DNA of 64,000 bases from Citrobacter sp. (GCA_019415335.1 DXKH01000056.1:62001-126000); one strand, 5' to 3'. Shown: positions 20,366-33,490, counted from the stretch's first letter. A program made the numbers and translations. The notes: generated by a model from the sequence alone, not told the origin.

Positions 20366-21304
20366 CTAAATGTCAATCGACTGGATCGCGCGGGCAATAT
20401 CCGCTGAATTATTTAACGCGCGGATAGACTGAAAGACGTCCGTGGCCTCACGGTATTCCTTACGCAAATAACCCAGCCACTGTTTAATGCGCGCGACGTG
20501 ATATAAGCCGGTATCGCCCTGTTTTTCCAGACGGGTATACTTTTTCAGCAGTTCAACGACCTGTGGCCACGGCATTCGCGGCTCGTTGTACTTCACCACC
20601 CGACTGAGGTTGGGAATGTTTAATGCCCCGCGACCAATCATCACCGCGTCGCAGCCGCTGACGGCCAGACATTCCTGCGCGCTTTGCCAGTCCCAGATTT
20701 CACCGTTGGCAATCACCGGAATAGACAGTCGCTCGCGAATTTCGCCAATCGCCTGCCAGTTGATGTGCTCCGCCTTATAGCCCTGCTCTTTGGTGCGCCC
20801 GTGCACGACCAGTTCGCTCGCCCCGGCCTGCTGGACGGCATCCGCAATCTCAAACTTCTTGTCGCCGCTGTCCCAGCCCAGACGCACTTTTACCGTCACC
20901 GGCAGATGCGCGGGCACCGCTTCACGCATCGCTTTCGCGCCCTGATAGATGAGTTCCGGATCCTTGAGTAACGTCGCACCGCCGCCGCTGCCGTTGACCA
21001 TTTTTGACGGACAGCCGCAGTTGAGGTCGACGCCGTAAGAGCCGAGTTCCACGGCGCGGGCGGCATTTTCCGCCAGCCACTGGGGATACTGCCCCAGCAG
21101 TTGCACACGGACTAAGGTGCCGGAAGGGGTCCGGCTGCCGTTGAGCAGTTCGGGGCAGAGACGATGAAAGACTTTTACTGGCAAGAGTTGATCCACCACG
21201 CGCACAAACTCGGTGATGCAAAGATCATAATCATTCACTTCCGTCAGAAGTTCGCGCACCAGTGAATCGAGCACACCTTCCATCGGTGCCAGTAAAACAC
21301 GCAT
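20366..21304 (-). CDS. dusC: tRNA-dihydrouridine(16) synthase
   Basis: FMN enzyme of 312 residues that reduces U16 in the D-loop of tRNAs. Family motifs are [11 protein letters not shown] at the start, the catalytic cysteine in DLNCGCPSK, the KVRLGWD strand and [12 protein letters not shown] 21304 gives the conserved start; the frame is open 36 codons further, into the intergenic repeat, and that extension is not conserved. A strong hairpin with an oligo-T tract ends only 12 nt before this ATG. Confidence 0.96.
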   Translation of the reverse strand: MRVLLAPMEGVLDSLVRELLTEVNDYDLCITEFVRVVDQLLPVKVFHRLCPELLNGSRTPSGTLVRVQLLGQYPQWLAENAARAVELGSYGVDLNCGCPSKMVNGSGGGATLLKDPELIYQGAKAMREAVPAHLPVTVKVRLGWDSGDKKFEIADAVQQAGASELVVHGRTKEQGYKAEHINWQAIGEIRERLSIPVIANGEIWDWQSAQECLAVSGCDAVMIGRGALNIPNLSRVVKYNEPRMPWPQVVELLKKYTRLEKQGDTGLYHVARIKQWLGYLRKEYREATDVFQSIRALNNSADIARAIQSIDI

Positions 21305-21316
21305 ATCGTCATCCGC

Positions 21317-21346
21317 AAAAAAAAGAGGCGCTATCATAGCGCCTCT
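21317..21346 (-). terminator. Strong hairpin with T-run just before dusC
   Basis: On the minus strand an 11-bp repeat (AGAGGCGCTAT with ATAGCGCCTCT) is followed by eight T residues. It lies after the mhb operon and ends 12 nt before the dusC start codon. It looks like the operon terminator, but its position also makes it a possible attenuator for dusC. Confidence 0.85.
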
Positions 21347-21365
21347 GTGCGATGAGCAAAACCTT

Positions 21366-21449
21366 TTGCCGGATGGCGGCGCATAGCGCCTTATCCGGCC
21401 TACTCCCACCATGGCGGTAGGCCGGGCAAGCGAAGCGCCCCCGGCAAAC
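21366..21449. repeat. REP/BIME element
   Basis: A pair of inverted REP units (TTGCCGGATGGCGGC...TTATCCGGCCTAC and GGTAGGCCGGGCAAGCG...CCCGGCAAAC) between mhbM and the hairpin upstream of dusC. Confidence 0.9.
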
Positions 21450-21459
21450 GCCCTTTTTC

Positions 21460-22653
21460 TCAGCGTGGCAGAAGACAGTTATCTTCTTTCCAGCCGTACA
21501 ACCATTCCATGCCGCGATAAAACTCCGCCTGTGATTTGCCTTTCCACAACAGGTTTCGCACCTGACGCTCCACGCCAGCCGCGTGATAGACGCGCCCCAT
21601 TTCGCGGGTCGACCAGACGATGCGCGCCGTACGCGGAATGCGTACCGACTCATACAGCGCAAAGGCTTTTGCCGCATCGCCGTCGCACTGCTCCAGCGCT
21701 TTACCCAGCGTCACAGCATCTTCCAGCGCCATGCAGGCACCCTGCGCCATGTACTGCGCCACCGGGTGCGCGGCATCGCCCACCAGCGTGATACGTTCGG
21801 TGCCCCATTTCTCCACCGGTTCTCGATCGGCGGTTGACCAGCGACGCCAGGTCGTGGGTTTATCCAGCATCTGCCGTGGACGCGGATGGATCCCGGCGAA
21901 ATACGACAGCACCTCTTCCTTACTGCCATCTTTCACGCCCCACTCCTCCTGCTGGCGGCTGTGGAAAGTCACGACCAGGTTGTACTGCTTGCCGCCGCGC
22001 AGCGGGTAGTGCACGAGGTGGCAGTGCGGCCCGGCCCACAGCACCGGTGCGTTGATGCGCAGGTCTTCCGGCATATCCGCACAGTCAATCACCGCGCGGT
22101 AAACCACGTGTCCGGTCACACGCGGCGAATCGCCCAGCAGACTCTGACGCACCACCGACTTCACGCCATCACAACCCACCAGAATATCGGCGGTCCAGCT
22201 ATTCCCCTGCTCATCGAAAACCGTTACGTCGTCTGCCGTCTGGCGAATATCAACCACGTTGGTTGAGGTCCGGTATTCGACGTTCGGATGGGTCAGTACC
22301 GATTCCCAGACGGAGGCGTGAATATCAACCCGGTGGATGACCGCGTACGGACCGCCAAAGTGGTCGCGAAAGGCCTGTCCGGTCTCGATGTGTACCACTT
22401 CTTCCGCGTTCACGGCGTCCATCATGGTGATGTGATCGGTAAACACCGCACGCTCACGCGCGACGTCACCGACGCCGAGGCTGTCCAGCGCTGAGAAGGC
22501 GTTTGGACCGAGCTGAATGCCCGCACCGATCTCGCCAATTTCATGGGCTTTTTCCAGCAGCATCACTTTGATACCCTGGCGCGCCAGCGAAAGCGCGGTA
22601 GCTGCCCCGCCAATTCCGCCGCCGACAATAATTGCGCTCGTCACTTTAGCCAT
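21460..22653 (-). CDS. mhbM: 3-hydroxybenzoate 6-monooxygenase
   Basis: Class A flavin monooxygenase of 397 residues that uses NADH and O2 to convert 3-hydroxybenzoate to gentisate. The FAD-binding GGGIGG (11-16) starts the Rossmann fold, DG is seen in VGCDGVKS, and GD in [16 protein letters not shown]. Two ATGs lie 6 nt apart; the AAGGAG is too close to the first (22659), so ATG 22653 is chosen. It is the last gene of mhbTDHIM, 14 bp after mhbI, in the same order as the Klebsiella cluster. Confidence 0.93.
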   Translation of the reverse strand: MAKVTSAIIVGGGIGGAATALSLARQGIKVMLLEKAHEIGEIGAGIQLGPNAFSALDSLGVGDVARERAVFTDHITMMDAVNAEEVVHIETGQAFRDHFGGPYAVIHRVDIHASVWESVLTHPNVEYRTSTNVVDIRQTADDVTVFDEQGNSWTADILVGCDGVKSVVRQSLLGDSPRVTGHVVYRAVIDCADMPEDLRINAPVLWAGPHCHLVHYPLRGGKQYNLVVTFHSRQQEEWGVKDGSKEEVLSYFAGIHPRPRQMLDKPTTWRRWSTADREPVEKWGTERITLVGDAAHPVAQYMAQGACMALEDAVTLGKALEQCDGDAAKAFALYESVRIPRTARIVWSTREMGRVYHAAGVERQVRNLLWKGKSQAEFYRGMEWLYGWKEDNCLLPR

Positions 22654-22667
22654 TGTCATTCTCCTTC

Positions 22668-23312
22668 TCAGGCTGAGATTTTATCTTGTTGATTTTCCGG
22701 GGCAGCGGCAATGAACGCCGGGAGCTGTGTGCAGGCGTCATACACGGCTTTGCAGCGCGGATAACCGCTCAGATCGCACCCCATTCTTAACGCATTCGCC
22801 CATTGCGGGACCAGGCAGCAGTCGGCAAGCGTCGGCGCATTGCCCACGCAGTAGTTCTGCGACTGACACTGACGCAGCAGTTGTTCGACGGCGCTTAACC
22901 CCTGTTGGATCCAGTGTGCGTACCAGCGTTTTTTCTCTTCTTCACTGACCTTCAGTTCCTCGCTCAGATAGCGCAGCACCCGCAGGTTGTTCACCGGGTG
23001 AATATCGCAAGTGATGGCATAGACGATTTCCAGCACCTGCGTGCGCGCCGGATCGCTGACGGGCAGCAAACGTGATTGCGGAAAATGCCGGTCCAGCCAG
23101 TCGATAATCGCCAGCGACTGGCCCAGCGCTTCGCCGTCATCGGTTACCAGCGTCGGCACCAGCCCCATCGGATTCATCCGCCGGTAGGCCAGTTCATTTT
23201 GCTGACCGATACGAATATTGACGCCCACCGTCTGGTAGTCGATGCCCTTTAATGCCAGCGCAATACGCACGCGGTACGACGCCGAACTGTTAAAAAAACT
23301 GTACAGCTTCAT
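22668..23312 (-). CDS. mhbI: Maleylpyruvate isomerase (GST zeta class)
   Basis: Glutathione-dependent isomerase of 214 residues that turns maleylpyruvate into fumarylpyruvate. The zeta-class motif SSASYRVRIALALKG is at residues 9-23, MNPMGLVPTLV is the thioredoxin-fold segment, and DIHPVNNLRVL sits in the helical domain. Glutathione S-transferase-like maleylacetoacetate isomerases are the nearest alternative, but the neighbours settle the assignment. It lies between mhbH and mhbM with short gaps. Confidence 0.92.
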   Translation of the reverse strand: MKLYSFFNSSASYRVRIALALKGIDYQTVGVNIRIGQQNELAYRRMNPMGLVPTLVTDDGEALGQSLAIIDWLDRHFPQSRLLPVSDPARTQVLEIVYAITCDIHPVNNLRVLRYLSEELKVSEEEKKRWYAHWIQQGLSAVEQLLRQCQSQNYCVGNAPTLADCCLVPQWANALRMGCDLSGYPRCKAVYDACTQLPAFIAAAPENQQDKISA

Positions 23313-23320
23313 ACATCACC

Positions 23321-24022
23321 TCAGACAATCTTCACAGCGATAGGCGTCAGTCCGTCCACGCCACCGGTGATCACATCCCCTTTCACCACGGCGCCGACGC
23401 CTTCCGGTGTGCCGGTGAAGATCAGGTCGCCCGGCTGCAGTTCGAAGAAGCCAGACAGATAGCTGATGGTTTCATTCACCGACCAGATCAGATGGCGAAT
23501 GTCACTGCGCTGATGATCGTCGCCGTTCACCTGTAACCAGATGGGCGCAGAGGTGATATCCGCAATCTCGTCCGCTTTATGCAGCGGCGCGATGGGCGCA
23601 GAGAGATCGAACGCTTTGCCGATTTCCCACGGACGCCCCATCTGACGCATCTCCATCTGGCGATCGCGACGGGTCATATCCAGCCCGGTGGCATAGCCCC
23701 AGATATACTCATGGGCGTTTTCTAACGGGATATCGCTGCCCTTTTTGCCGATGGCGACCACCAGCTCAATTTCATAGTGATAGTTATCCGTTTGCGCCGG
23801 GTATTGCAGCGCTAACGTTTCGCCGGCGGCAACCGGCACAATGGCATCGGCAGGCTTACAGAAAAAGAACGGCGGCTCACGGTCCGGGTCGAACCCCATT
23901 TCGCGGGCATGGGCGGCATAGTTACGCCCCACGCAGTACACGCGACGGACGGGGAACTGCGCATCGCTGCCAACAACCGGTACGGTAACGGGGGCCTGTG
24001 GTGCAAATACATACTGAGTCAT
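23321..24022 (-). CDS. mhbH: Fumarylpyruvate hydrolase (FAH family)
   Basis: Hydrolase of 233 residues that splits fumarylpyruvate into fumarate and pyruvate, the last step of the gentisate route. The fumarylacetoacetase-like fold is shown by [16 protein letters not shown], the metal-binding acidic residues in [12 protein letters not shown], the [12 protein letters not shown] segment and [12 protein letters not shown] near the C-terminus. It is 14 bp downstream of mhbD. Confidence 0.92.
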   Translation of the reverse strand: MTQYVFAPQAPVTVPVVGSDAQFPVRRVYCVGRNYAAHAREMGFDPDREPPFFFCKPADAIVPVAAGETLALQYPAQTDNYHYEIELVVAIGKKGSDIPLENAHEYIWGYATGLDMTRRDRQMEMRQMGRPWEIGKAFDLSAPIAPLHKADEIADITSAPIWLQVNGDDHQRSDIRHLIWSVNETISYLSGFFELQPGDLIFTGTPEGVGAVVKGDVITGGVDGLTPIAVKIV

Positions 24023-24036
24023 GACTCTCTCCCAAA

Positions 24037-25074
24037 TTAATAGCGGGCTTCGCGGAACAACCCGAGGGCTTCCTGTACCGGTCGGTCCGAAAAACTGAAT
24101 AAAACGGTCTCATCGGTGGTGTTGAACGACACGTCGTGCCAGGTCGGAACCACGAAAATATCTTTGGCTGAGAAATGGAACGTCTCGTTGCCGACGGTGA
24201 CATCCCCCGCCCCTTCAACCACGTGATAAATGGTGCTGTCAGTGGTACGCGCCACCCGCGAGGTAAAGCCTTTTGGCAACAGTTGCAGGAACGTCCCCAT
24301 CGATGGCATCGGGTAGCCGCCGGTCACCGGGTTGACATAACGCATTTTGTAACCCTCCCATTCGTCAGCATCGCCCAGACGGGTCAGGTCGTGCAGCGCA
24401 TCGCGGCTGCGGTCATAGCGATAGTTGAAAATTGGCGATGAATTGCCTTTCTGATGACGCAACGGCAGCATGTTGGCGGCATAGCGCGGCAGGTAGTCCC
24501 CCTCTTTACGCGAGACGGGTTGCTGATCTTCCGGGTAATCCTCAGCAAAACCGCAGCCCAGAATGTTAACCAGCGGCAGATCCAGACCGTCCAGCCAGAC
24601 CACCGGCTCATCGCCAGGGTTGCCGTGGTCGTGCCATTGCCACTGCGGGGTCAGAATAAAGTCGCCGGTGTGCATCTGGGTGCGCTCGCCGTCGACGGCG
24701 GTAAATGCCCCTTTCCCTTCCACAATAAAGCGTAACGCCGACTGGTTATGACGATGGCTGGGAGCGACTTCGCCCGGCATAATCAACTGCAGCCCCGCAT
24801 AGAGCGTTGACGTAATAGAGGACTGGCCGCGCAGCATCGGGTTTTCCAGGACCAGCACGCGACGAATCGCCTCTTTCGCGCCAATCAGGTTGCCGCTTTC
24901 CAGCAGCAACGGGCGAATTTCCTGGTAGTTCCAGTACGCCGGCGCACAGGTCGGATTCGGCGTTTGCGGAACCAGATGGTGCAGCGATTCCCATAGCGGG
25001 GTCAGGTTCTGCCCCGAAATATGCTGGTAAAACTGCTGACGGCTGTTTTTAACATCCTGATTTTGTTCTGACAT
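24037..25074 (-). CDS. mhbD: Gentisate 1,2-dioxygenase
   Basis: Ring-cleaving dioxygenase of 345 residues with two cupin domains. The N-terminal cupin holds the iron ligands His107 and His109 in [16 protein letters not shown] and a later His in QWQWHDHGN. The C-terminal cupin carries [17 protein letters not shown] and [10 protein letters not shown]. It opens gentisate to maleylpyruvate with Fe(II) and O2. It lies 11 bp after mhbT. Confidence 0.93.
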   Translation of the reverse strand: MSEQNQDVKNSRQQFYQHISGQNLTPLWESLHHLVPQTPNPTCAPAYWNYQEIRPLLLESGNLIGAKEAIRRVLVLENPMLRGQSSITSTLYAGLQLIMPGEVAPSHRHNQSALRFIVEGKGAFTAVDGERTQMHTGDFILTPQWQWHDHGNPGDEPVVWLDGLDLPLVNILGCGFAEDYPEDQQPVSRKEGDYLPRYAANMLPLRHQKGNSSPIFNYRYDRSRDALHDLTRLGDADEWEGYKMRYVNPVTGGYPMPSMGTFLQLLPKGFTSRVARTTDSTIYHVVEGAGDVTVGNETFHFSAKDIFVVPTWHDVSFNTTDETVLFSFSDRPVQEALGLFREARY

Positions 25075-25085
25075 AGGGATTCTCC

Positions 25086-26444
25086 TTATTCGTTCACGAC
25101 GCTTGCGCGCGGCAAGCTATCCGGGACAGAGGCTGACTGGCGAACAACTACCGTCAGTACGGCTAACATCACCGCGCTGATGGCCGCCGGAACAGCGATA
25201 ATGAAAAACAAGGTATCGAAAGAGAAATTCATCGCCATCATCACGCCGCCGGAAAGCGAACCGACAATCGCTCCGCAGCGCCCCACCGCGTTGGACCAGC
25301 TCACGCCCGTCGCCCGACTCTGGGTGGGATAAAGCGTGGCGGTTAGGGCATTGAGGCCCACCTGCGATCCGCTGATACCCACTCCGGTACCGAAAATCGC
25401 CAGCGCCATCAGCCATAAGCCGTTTTCGCTCAGACCAATCATGACGATGCATACCGCGCCCAGCGCGTAGCTCACGGCCAGTACCCGGAACGGATTGTGT
25501 TTATCCATCAGCACGCCCAATGCCAGCGCGCCGAGCGTACCGCCAATCTGGAACGCCGCCGTCACCCAGGAAGCCTGCTGCAGGTCAATCCCACGATGGT
25601 TCAACAGCGTCGGCATCCAGCTCGACAGCAGATAGATGATTAACAGGCTCATGAAGAACACCACCCATAACATCAGGGTAATGGGCAACTGACGGCCAAC
25701 AAACAGCTGACGAATGCTGCCTTTGGCAATCGCCGCCGCCTCCTGGAGGTAAAACTGGGTATTGTCGTAACGTTCGCCGGTGATCGCACTGACCGTTCTG
25801 GCAATGGTTGCCTGCGGCAACTGGCGACGTACCTGCCAGCGCGGAGATTCCGGCAGGACCGCGAGCAGGACGAAGAACAGCATCAGCGGTAACACGCCGC
25901 CGAGGACCAGGATCCCGTGCCAGCCGATAACCGGCACCAGCTGCGCGCTGACAATCCCGCCCATCGCTGAACCAAGCGTAAAGCCGCAGAACATCAGGGT
26001 GACCAGCGCACCGCGGCGGCGGGCAGGCAAATATTCAGAGGTCATCGTGATGGTGTTGGGCATAGCACCACCCAGACCCAGACCGGTCAGAAAGCGCAGG
26101 ATAACCAGCGTTTGCAGATCCGGTGAAAAGGCGGAAATCAGGCTCAGCGCGCCAAACAGCGCCACGCAGAGTTCAATCACCCGTTTGCGACCGAAGCGGT
26201 CAGACAGCGGTCCGCAAAGTAAGGCGCCGGCGGTAAGGCCTAACAGACCGGCACCGAACAGCGGGGCGAGGTCTCCGGCAGTTAACTGCCAGTGGGTACG
26301 AATATCGGGTGCAATAAAGCCGATGGCTGCGGTATCAAAACCATCAAGCATGACCACCAGAAAGCAGCAGATGATCACCCGCCACTGTGTCTTGCTGACA
26401 GGAGCAGCATCGATCAGGGCTTGTAGTTCACGTCGTTGAGTCAT
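25086..26444 (-). CDS. mhbT: 3-hydroxybenzoate transporter (MFS, AAHS family)
   Basis: Major facilitator of 452 residues with 12 predicted helices. The aromatic acid:H+ symporter signature [15 protein letters not shown] lies in helix 1 and the MFS motif [12 protein letters not shown] between helices 2 and 3. It resembles PcaK and the Klebsiella MhbT, which import 3-hydroxybenzoate. It is the first gene of the operon, divergent from mhbR with 126 bp between start codons. Confidence 0.92.
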   Translation of the reverse strand: MTQRRELQALIDAAPVSKTQWRVIICCFLVVMLDGFDTAAIGFIAPDIRTHWQLTAGDLAPLFGAGLLGLTAGALLCGPLSDRFGRKRVIELCVALFGALSLISAFSPDLQTLVILRFLTGLGLGGAMPNTITMTSEYLPARRRGALVTLMFCGFTLGSAMGGIVSAQLVPVIGWHGILVLGGVLPLMLFFVLLAVLPESPRWQVRRQLPQATIARTVSAITGERYDNTQFYLQEAAAIAKGSIRQLFVGRQLPITLMLWVVFFMSLLIIYLLSSWMPTLLNHRGIDLQQASWVTAAFQIGGTLGALALGVLMDKHNPFRVLAVSYALGAVCIVMIGLSENGLWLMALAIFGTGVGISGSQVGLNALTATLYPTQSRATGVSWSNAVGRCGAIVGSLSGGVMMAMNFSFDTLFFIIAVPAAISAVMLAVLTVVVRQSASVPDSLPRASVVNE

Positions 26445-26520
26445 AGTGAATGCCTCGGTGCAGGTAGGGACAGATGTTGTTTTGTTTTTGGTATGTTACG
26501 AGTTTGTAGACTGGGCGATA

Positions 26521-26538
26521 AAATGTACAATGGCATTT
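26521..26538. promoter_or_regulatory. Candidate MhbR operator
   Basis: An inverted repeat AAATG-N8-CATTT lies in the 126-bp gap between mhbT and mhbR, 33 bp before the mhbR start. LysR-type regulators usually bind such interrupted dyads upstream of the divergent target. Assigned by position and symmetry only. Confidence 0.4.
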
Positions 26539-26570
26539 CAGGCAGAGACATAACCTGGAGGTTATCGCTG

Positions 26571-27479
26571 ATGGCAAACTGGGCGCAAAAACTGAAGCTG
26601 CACCATCTACAAATGCTGGTGGCACTGGGCGAACAAGGGAATCTCACGCACGTTGCGCGGATGATGAATATCACCCAGCCTGCGCTGTCGAAATGGCTGT
26701 CACAGCTCGAAGATGAGATGGGGATCACGCTCTTTGAACGTCACAGTAAAGGCCTGCGCCCCTCGGAAGGCGGCAAGTTGCTGCTGCAACACGCCCAGCG
26801 TTTAATCAATGACATGGAACGTTCGCAGTATGAAATGGCACGCTTTAAAGAAGGTGGACTGGTAGGGAGTCTGAAGATTGGCTGCTCGCCGGTGGCGACC
26901 GACTGTGTGTCGCAGGCGATCCTCAATCTGCTCGTTGAGATGCCGACGCTGCACCTTAACATTGAAGAAAAGGTCATGACGCCGCTGCTGCACGACCTGC
27001 TTGCCGGTTCCGTGGACGTCGTGGTGGGCCGCGTCGGTGGACGAGCGCTGCAGCTTCCGCTCAATTACCAGGTGCTGTATACCGAACCCGTCTGCTTTGT
27101 CGCCCGTCCCCACCATCCGTTAGCGAAGTTTGACACCCTGAGCTGGGCCGATCTCGCGCACTGGCGCTGGATCGTCTGGCCGACGGGAACGCCTATCCGC
27201 CTGAGTATTGATAACGCGCTGGTCGATAACGGCGTAATGCTGCCGGAAAACACCATCGAGTCGGCATCGATGAACGTCAGTACTAACCTGCTGCAAAGCA
27301 GCGATATGATCTCTATCCTTTCTTTACGGCTGGCGCAGCGCTATGCCAGTCAGGGACAGTTGGTGATCCTCAACCTGCCGAAGATTGAACAGAAAGGCAG
27401 CGTGGGCGTGTTCTGGCGCAACAATGAGACGCCGTCCAGCGCGCTGAGCCGTTTCTTGCAACTGCTGGCACAAGTTTAG
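26571..27479 (+). CDS. mhbR: LysR-type activator of the mhb operon
   Basis: LysR family regulator of 302 residues. The N-terminal winged helix contains LHHLQMLVALGEQGNLTHVA and MMNITQPALSKWLSQLE. The substrate-binding domain starts near residue 95 (GSLKIGCSPVATDC). The frame is open far upstream, but ATG 26571 has a GGAGG 9 nt upstream and gives the expected LTTR start. It is divergent from mhbTDHIM, as in Klebsiella, where MhbR activates the operon with 3-hydroxybenzoate as inducer. Confidence 0.9.
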   Translation: MANWAQKLKLHHLQMLVALGEQGNLTHVARMMNITQPALSKWLSQLEDEMGITLFERHSKGLRPSEGGKLLLQHAQRLINDMERSQYEMARFKEGGLVGSLKIGCSPVATDCVSQAILNLLVEMPTLHLNIEEKVMTPLLHDLLAGSVDVVVGRVGGRALQLPLNYQVLYTEPVCFVARPHHPLAKFDTLSWADLAHWRWIVWPTGTPIRLSIDNALVDNGVMLPENTIESASMNVSTNLLQSSDMISILSLRLAQRYASQGQLVILNLPKIEQKGSVGVFWRNNETPSSALSRFLQLLAQV

Positions 27480-27490
27480 CGTCACGTATT

Positions 27491-27512
27491 GGGGACATTG
27501 CCCAATGTTCCC
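27491..27512. terminator. Palindrome after mhbR
   Basis: An inverted repeat (GGGGACATTG, CC, CAATGTTCCC) with one G-T pair lies 11 bp after the mhbR stop codon. No T-run follows. It may be the mhbR transcript end or an operator for yohJ, and it sits at the junction where the mhb cluster meets the conserved backbone. Confidence 0.45.
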
Positions 27513-27574
27513 GCTGTCTATGTTCAGTATGCTAAGAATTCATGATGTGATCGATAGCACGTTTTAAAGTTTAA

Positions 27575-28701
<1,127 letters not shown>

Positions 28702-28705
28702 AATT

Positions 28706-28798
28706 TGCGATACGTCGCGCATTTTTAATTTAAGTTTCATAAGTTGCATACACAATGAGATTCAGATCACACATATAGCCATAACAGGCCCGTACACT
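28706..28798 (+). promoter_or_regulatory. cdd promoter with two CRP sites and a CytR half-site
   Basis: A CRP-like site TGAGA-N6-TCACA lies at 28756-28771. A -10-like TACACT at 28793-28798 would start transcription near 28805, which puts the CRP site centre at -41.5, a class II position. A second dyad TGCGA-N6-GCGCA lies at 28706-28721, and a CytR-type GTTGCAT is at 28743-28749 between them. This matches the known CRP-CytR-CRP layout of E. coli cdd. Confidence 0.75.
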
Positions 28799-28830
28799 AC
28801 GATCCCAATACATTGTTATGAGGCAACGCC

Positions 28831-29816
<986 letters not shown>

Positions 29817-29840
29817 TGCGGTATGACTGCGTATTGCTGA

Positions 29841-30650
<810 letters not shown>

Positions 30651-30652
30651 GC

Positions 30653-30892
30653 ATGGAAGACAAAACCCTCTTTATCGTGATTGGCGTACTGATGATCGTC
30701 GCCTGGACCCTGCGTGAAGGCATTAAAGGGTTACGCTCCGGTGTCGTCGAGAAAACGGTCAAGGGCTCGCAAACGCCGCGCTTAATCCGGCGTTCAGCGG
30801 AACCTGGCGCTTACTGGAGCTACATCGGTGTCTACTTTGGCCTTTCGGTCGGCGCGCTGCTTGTGGGCATCTGGTTGGTGTTCATCAAGTAA
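30653..30892 (+). CDS. yeiS: YeiS membrane protein (DUF2542)
   Basis: Small membrane protein of 79 residues with two hydrophobic helices (about 6-20 and 55-77) joined by a basic loop. It starts 2 bp after sanA and is surely co-transcribed. The family assignment rests on position and topology, since identity to E. coli YeiS is modest. In K-12 preT and preA follow; here the mgl terminator follows at once. Confidence 0.85.
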   Translation: MEDKTLFIVIGVLMIVAWTLREGIKGLRSGVVEKTVKGSQTPRLIRRSAEPGAYWSYIGVYFGLSVGALLVGIWLVFIK

Positions 30893-30923
30893 AAAAACCG
30901 GCGCAGAACACATCTGCACCGGT
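30891..30923 (-). terminator. Terminator of the mglBAC operon
   Basis: On the minus strand a two-part stem (ACCGG and TGCAGA type arms, one mismatch) is followed by seven T residues, 20 nt after the mglC stop. The T-run overlaps the stop codon of the converging yeiS. Confidence 0.85.
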
Positions 30924-30943
30924 CTGATTCTGCCTTGAAGGGA

Positions 30944-31954
30944 TTACTTCTTACGCGCGTATTTCAGTGAATCCAGCGCGACCGCGAAGATGATGATGCC
31001 GCCCTTAATGATGTACTGCCAGTACGGGTTAACGCCGATGTAGGTCAGGCCGTAGTTGATGACGGTAAAGATGATCACACCGGTCACCACGCCGAACACG
31101 GTACCCACCCCGCCGCTAAATGACACACCGCCGACCACGCACGCCGCAATCGCATCCAGTTCGTACATAAAGCCCAGGTTGTTGGTCGCCGAGCCGATAC
31201 GTCCCGCTTCCAGCAGGCCGCCGAAGGCATAGAACACACCGGACAGCGCATAGATCATCAGCAGGTTCAGCGCCACGTTCACGCCTGATACTTTCGCCGC
31301 TTCCGGGTTACCGCCGATAGCGAAAATGTTTTTACCGAAGCGGGTTTTATTCCACAGCACCCAGACAAACGCGACGGCGATCAGCGCATAGAACGTGATA
31401 TACGAAAGCCGGAAGCTGCCCAGTGCGATAAAGCCCTGCGCGAAAGTCGAGAAGCCGCTATCAAAGCCCGAAATCGGTGAGGCCCCCACGAAGTCGTAAT
31501 ACAGGGAGTTGATCCCGTAGACGATAATCATCGTGCCGAGTGTGGTAATAAACGGCGTTACGTTCAGGTAAGCGATGATAATTCCGTTCACCAGACCGAT
31601 GACGGCGCCAATAGCGCAGACAATCAGGATCACCAGCGCAATCGGCATGGTTGCCATTTCAGGGAACACTTTATTGGCGTTCTCCATCGACTGCAGCAAC
31701 GTTGCCGCCACCACCGCCGCCAGCCCAACCTGACGCCCCGCAGACAGGTCAGTCCCCTGGGTGACAATCAGACCGGCGACCCCCAGTGCAATAATGATAC
31801 GCACGGAAGACTGGGTCAGAATATTACTTAAGTTAAGCAGACTTAAGAACGTGGGATCCTGGAAAATAATAATGGCCAGCAAGACTAAAAGAACGACGTA
31901 AATACCGCCCTCTTTCAGATAAGTAAGAAAACTTTTCTTATTTAACGCACTCAT
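30944..31954 (-). CDS. mglC: MglC, galactose/methyl-galactoside permease
   Basis: ABC permease of 336 residues of the RbsC/AraH type with about ten hydrophobic segments. Typical stretches are GVAGLIVTQGTDLSAGRQVGLA and the cytoplasmic motif NPEAAKVSGVN. It forms the membrane channel for D-galactose, D-glucose and methyl-beta-galactoside with MglA and MglB. It is the last gene of mglBAC, 15 bp after mglA. Confidence 0.97.
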   Translation of the reverse strand: MSALNKKSFLTYLKEGGIYVVLLVLLAIIIFQDPTFLSLLNLSNILTQSSVRIIIALGVAGLIVTQGTDLSAGRQVGLAAVVAATLLQSMENANKVFPEMATMPIALVILIVCAIGAVIGLVNGIIIAYLNVTPFITTLGTMIIVYGINSLYYDFVGASPISGFDSGFSTFAQGFIALGSFRLSYITFYALIAVAFVWVLWNKTRFGKNIFAIGGNPEAAKVSGVNVALNLLMIYALSGVFYAFGGLLEAGRIGSATNNLGFMYELDAIAACVVGGVSFSGGVGTVFGVVTGVIIFTVINYGLTYIGVNPYWQYIIKGGIIIFAVALDSLKYARKK

Positions 31955-31969
31955 GAGGAGCCCCTGATC

Positions 31970-33490
31970 TTAAAGGTGCAAAGACGCAAGACGCAGAATT
32001 TCGTTTTGCGTTGTCGTTTTTGTATCAACAATTCCAGAAACGAGGCCGTTGCTCATGACCAGAATACGATCTGTTATCCCTAACAATTCCGGCATCTCGG
32101 AGGAGATAATAATGATCCCCTTACCTTTTTTCGCCAGTTCCGCAATTAACTGATAAATTTCAAACTTCGCACCGACGTCGATCCCACGGGTGGGTTCGTC
32201 GAGCATTAAAATTTCCGGTTGCGTCAGCAGCCAGCGACCAATAACCACCTTCTGCTGGTTACCACCCGAAAGCGAACCAATTTGCGTCTTGTGACCTGGC
32301 GTTTTTACCCGCATGGAGTCAATAACCCATTGGGTATCACTTTTCATTCGCGAGTTATCTAACAGACCTACTTTATTTTTGTAATTCTGAATATTGGAAA
32401 TGAGGGAGTTAAAACCGATGTCCAGATAAGCATAAATCCCGGTGGAACGACGCTCTTCTGTAACCAGCGCGAAACCGTGGTTAATGGCTTCATTTGCACT
32501 GTGGTTATTAATCTTTTTACCGTGCAGCGTAATGGTGCCCGCTGATTTTTCACGGATACCAAACAGCGTTTCAACGATGTCGGTGCGTTTGGCGCCGACC
32601 AGTCCTGCAATACCGAGGATCTCGCCTTTATGTAAATCAAAGGAAACATCGCGGATCGACGGCTGGCGCAGCGAGGTCAGGTTACGCACTTCCAGAATGA
32701 CTTCACCTGGATTGTTCACTTTATCCGGGAATCGCTGGTTCAGGGAACGACCGACCATCATGGCGATGATCTTGTCCATATCCAGCCCTTCCAGCGGCTG
32801 CGTCGCAATCCACTGTCCGTCGCGCAGCACGGTAATTTCATCACACAACTGGAATATTTCTTCCATTTTGTGGGAGATATAGACAATACCGCAGCCGCGT
32901 TCTTTCAGCTTACGAATAATAGTGAACAGATGGTTGACCTCTTTTTCGGTTAACGAAGAGGTCGGTTCATCCATAATCACAATTTTCGCGTTATACGAAA
33001 ACGCTTTGGCAATTTCGATCATCTGCATTTGCGACACGGACAATGTCCCGACGCGCGCACGTGGATCAATATCAATATCCAGCTCGTCAAAAATTGCTTT
33101 GGTATCGCGGTACATTTTCTCTTGATCGACAAACATGCCTTTGGTGGGATAACGCCCCAGCCACATATTGTCCATAACAGAACGTTGTAATACCAGGTTT
33201 AACTCCTGGTGTACCATTGAAATACCATTCTCCAGCGCTTCTTTGGCTGAATGAAAATCGATTTCTTTACCCTGAAATAATATGCTGCCAGAATCTTTTT
33301 GATAGATCCCAAAAAGACATTTTAATAGTGTCGACTTTCCTGCGCCATTCTCTCCCATTAATGCATGAATCGAATGTGGGCGGACTTTTAAATTAACATT
33401 ATCAAGTGCCTTAACGCCGGGAAAAGACTTGTTGATGCCGCTCATTTCCAACAAGAATTCGCCTGACGGCTGAGTAGTTGTGCTGACCAT
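31970..33490 (-). CDS. mglA: MglA, double ABC ATPase of the galactose importer
   Basis: Sugar ABC ATPase of 506 residues with two fused nucleotide-binding domains. The first has a canonical Walker A (GENGAGKST), a degenerate signature LSVSQMQM and Walker [12 protein letters not shown]. The second has a degenerate P-loop (GLVGAKRTD) but a good signature LSGGNQQK. This asymmetry is normal for MglA/RbsA. It couples ATP to galactose import. It follows mglB after a 66-bp gap containing a hairpin. Confidence 0.97.
   Translation of the reverse strand: MVSTTTQPSGEFLLEMSGINKSFPGVKALDNVNLKVRPHSIHALMGENGAGKSTLLKCLFGIYQKDSGSILFQGKEIDFHSAKEALENGISMVHQELNLVLQRSVMDNMWLGRYPTKGMFVDQEKMYRDTKAIFDELDIDIDPRARVGTLSVSQMQMIEIAKAFSYNAKIVIMDEPTSSLTEKEVNHLFTIIRKLKERGCGIVYISHKMEEIFQLCDEITVLRDGQWIATQPLEGLDMDKIIAMMVGRSLNQRFPDKVNNPGEVILEVRNLTSLRQPSIRDVSFDLHKGEILGIAGLVGAKRTDIVETLFGIREKSAGTITLHGKKINNHSANEAINHGFALVTEERRSTGIYAYLDIGFNSLISNIQNYKNKVGLLDNSRMKSDTQWVIDSMRVKTPGHKTQIGSLSGGNQQKVVIGRWLLTQPEILMLDEPTRGIDVGAKFEIYQLIAELAKKGKGIIIISSEMPELLGITDRILVMSNGLVSGIVDTKTTTQNEILRLASLHL

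Noticed and set aside
21366..27512. mhb cluster as a mobile island
   Set aside because: No integrase, transposase, tRNA or direct repeats are seen at the edges, and codon use looks like the neighbours. A BIME is present but is not evidence of mobility.
31970..33490. Degenerate P-loop in the second half of MglA as a damaged gene
   Set aside because: Asymmetric nucleotide-binding sites are normal for MglA/RbsA-type double ATPases.
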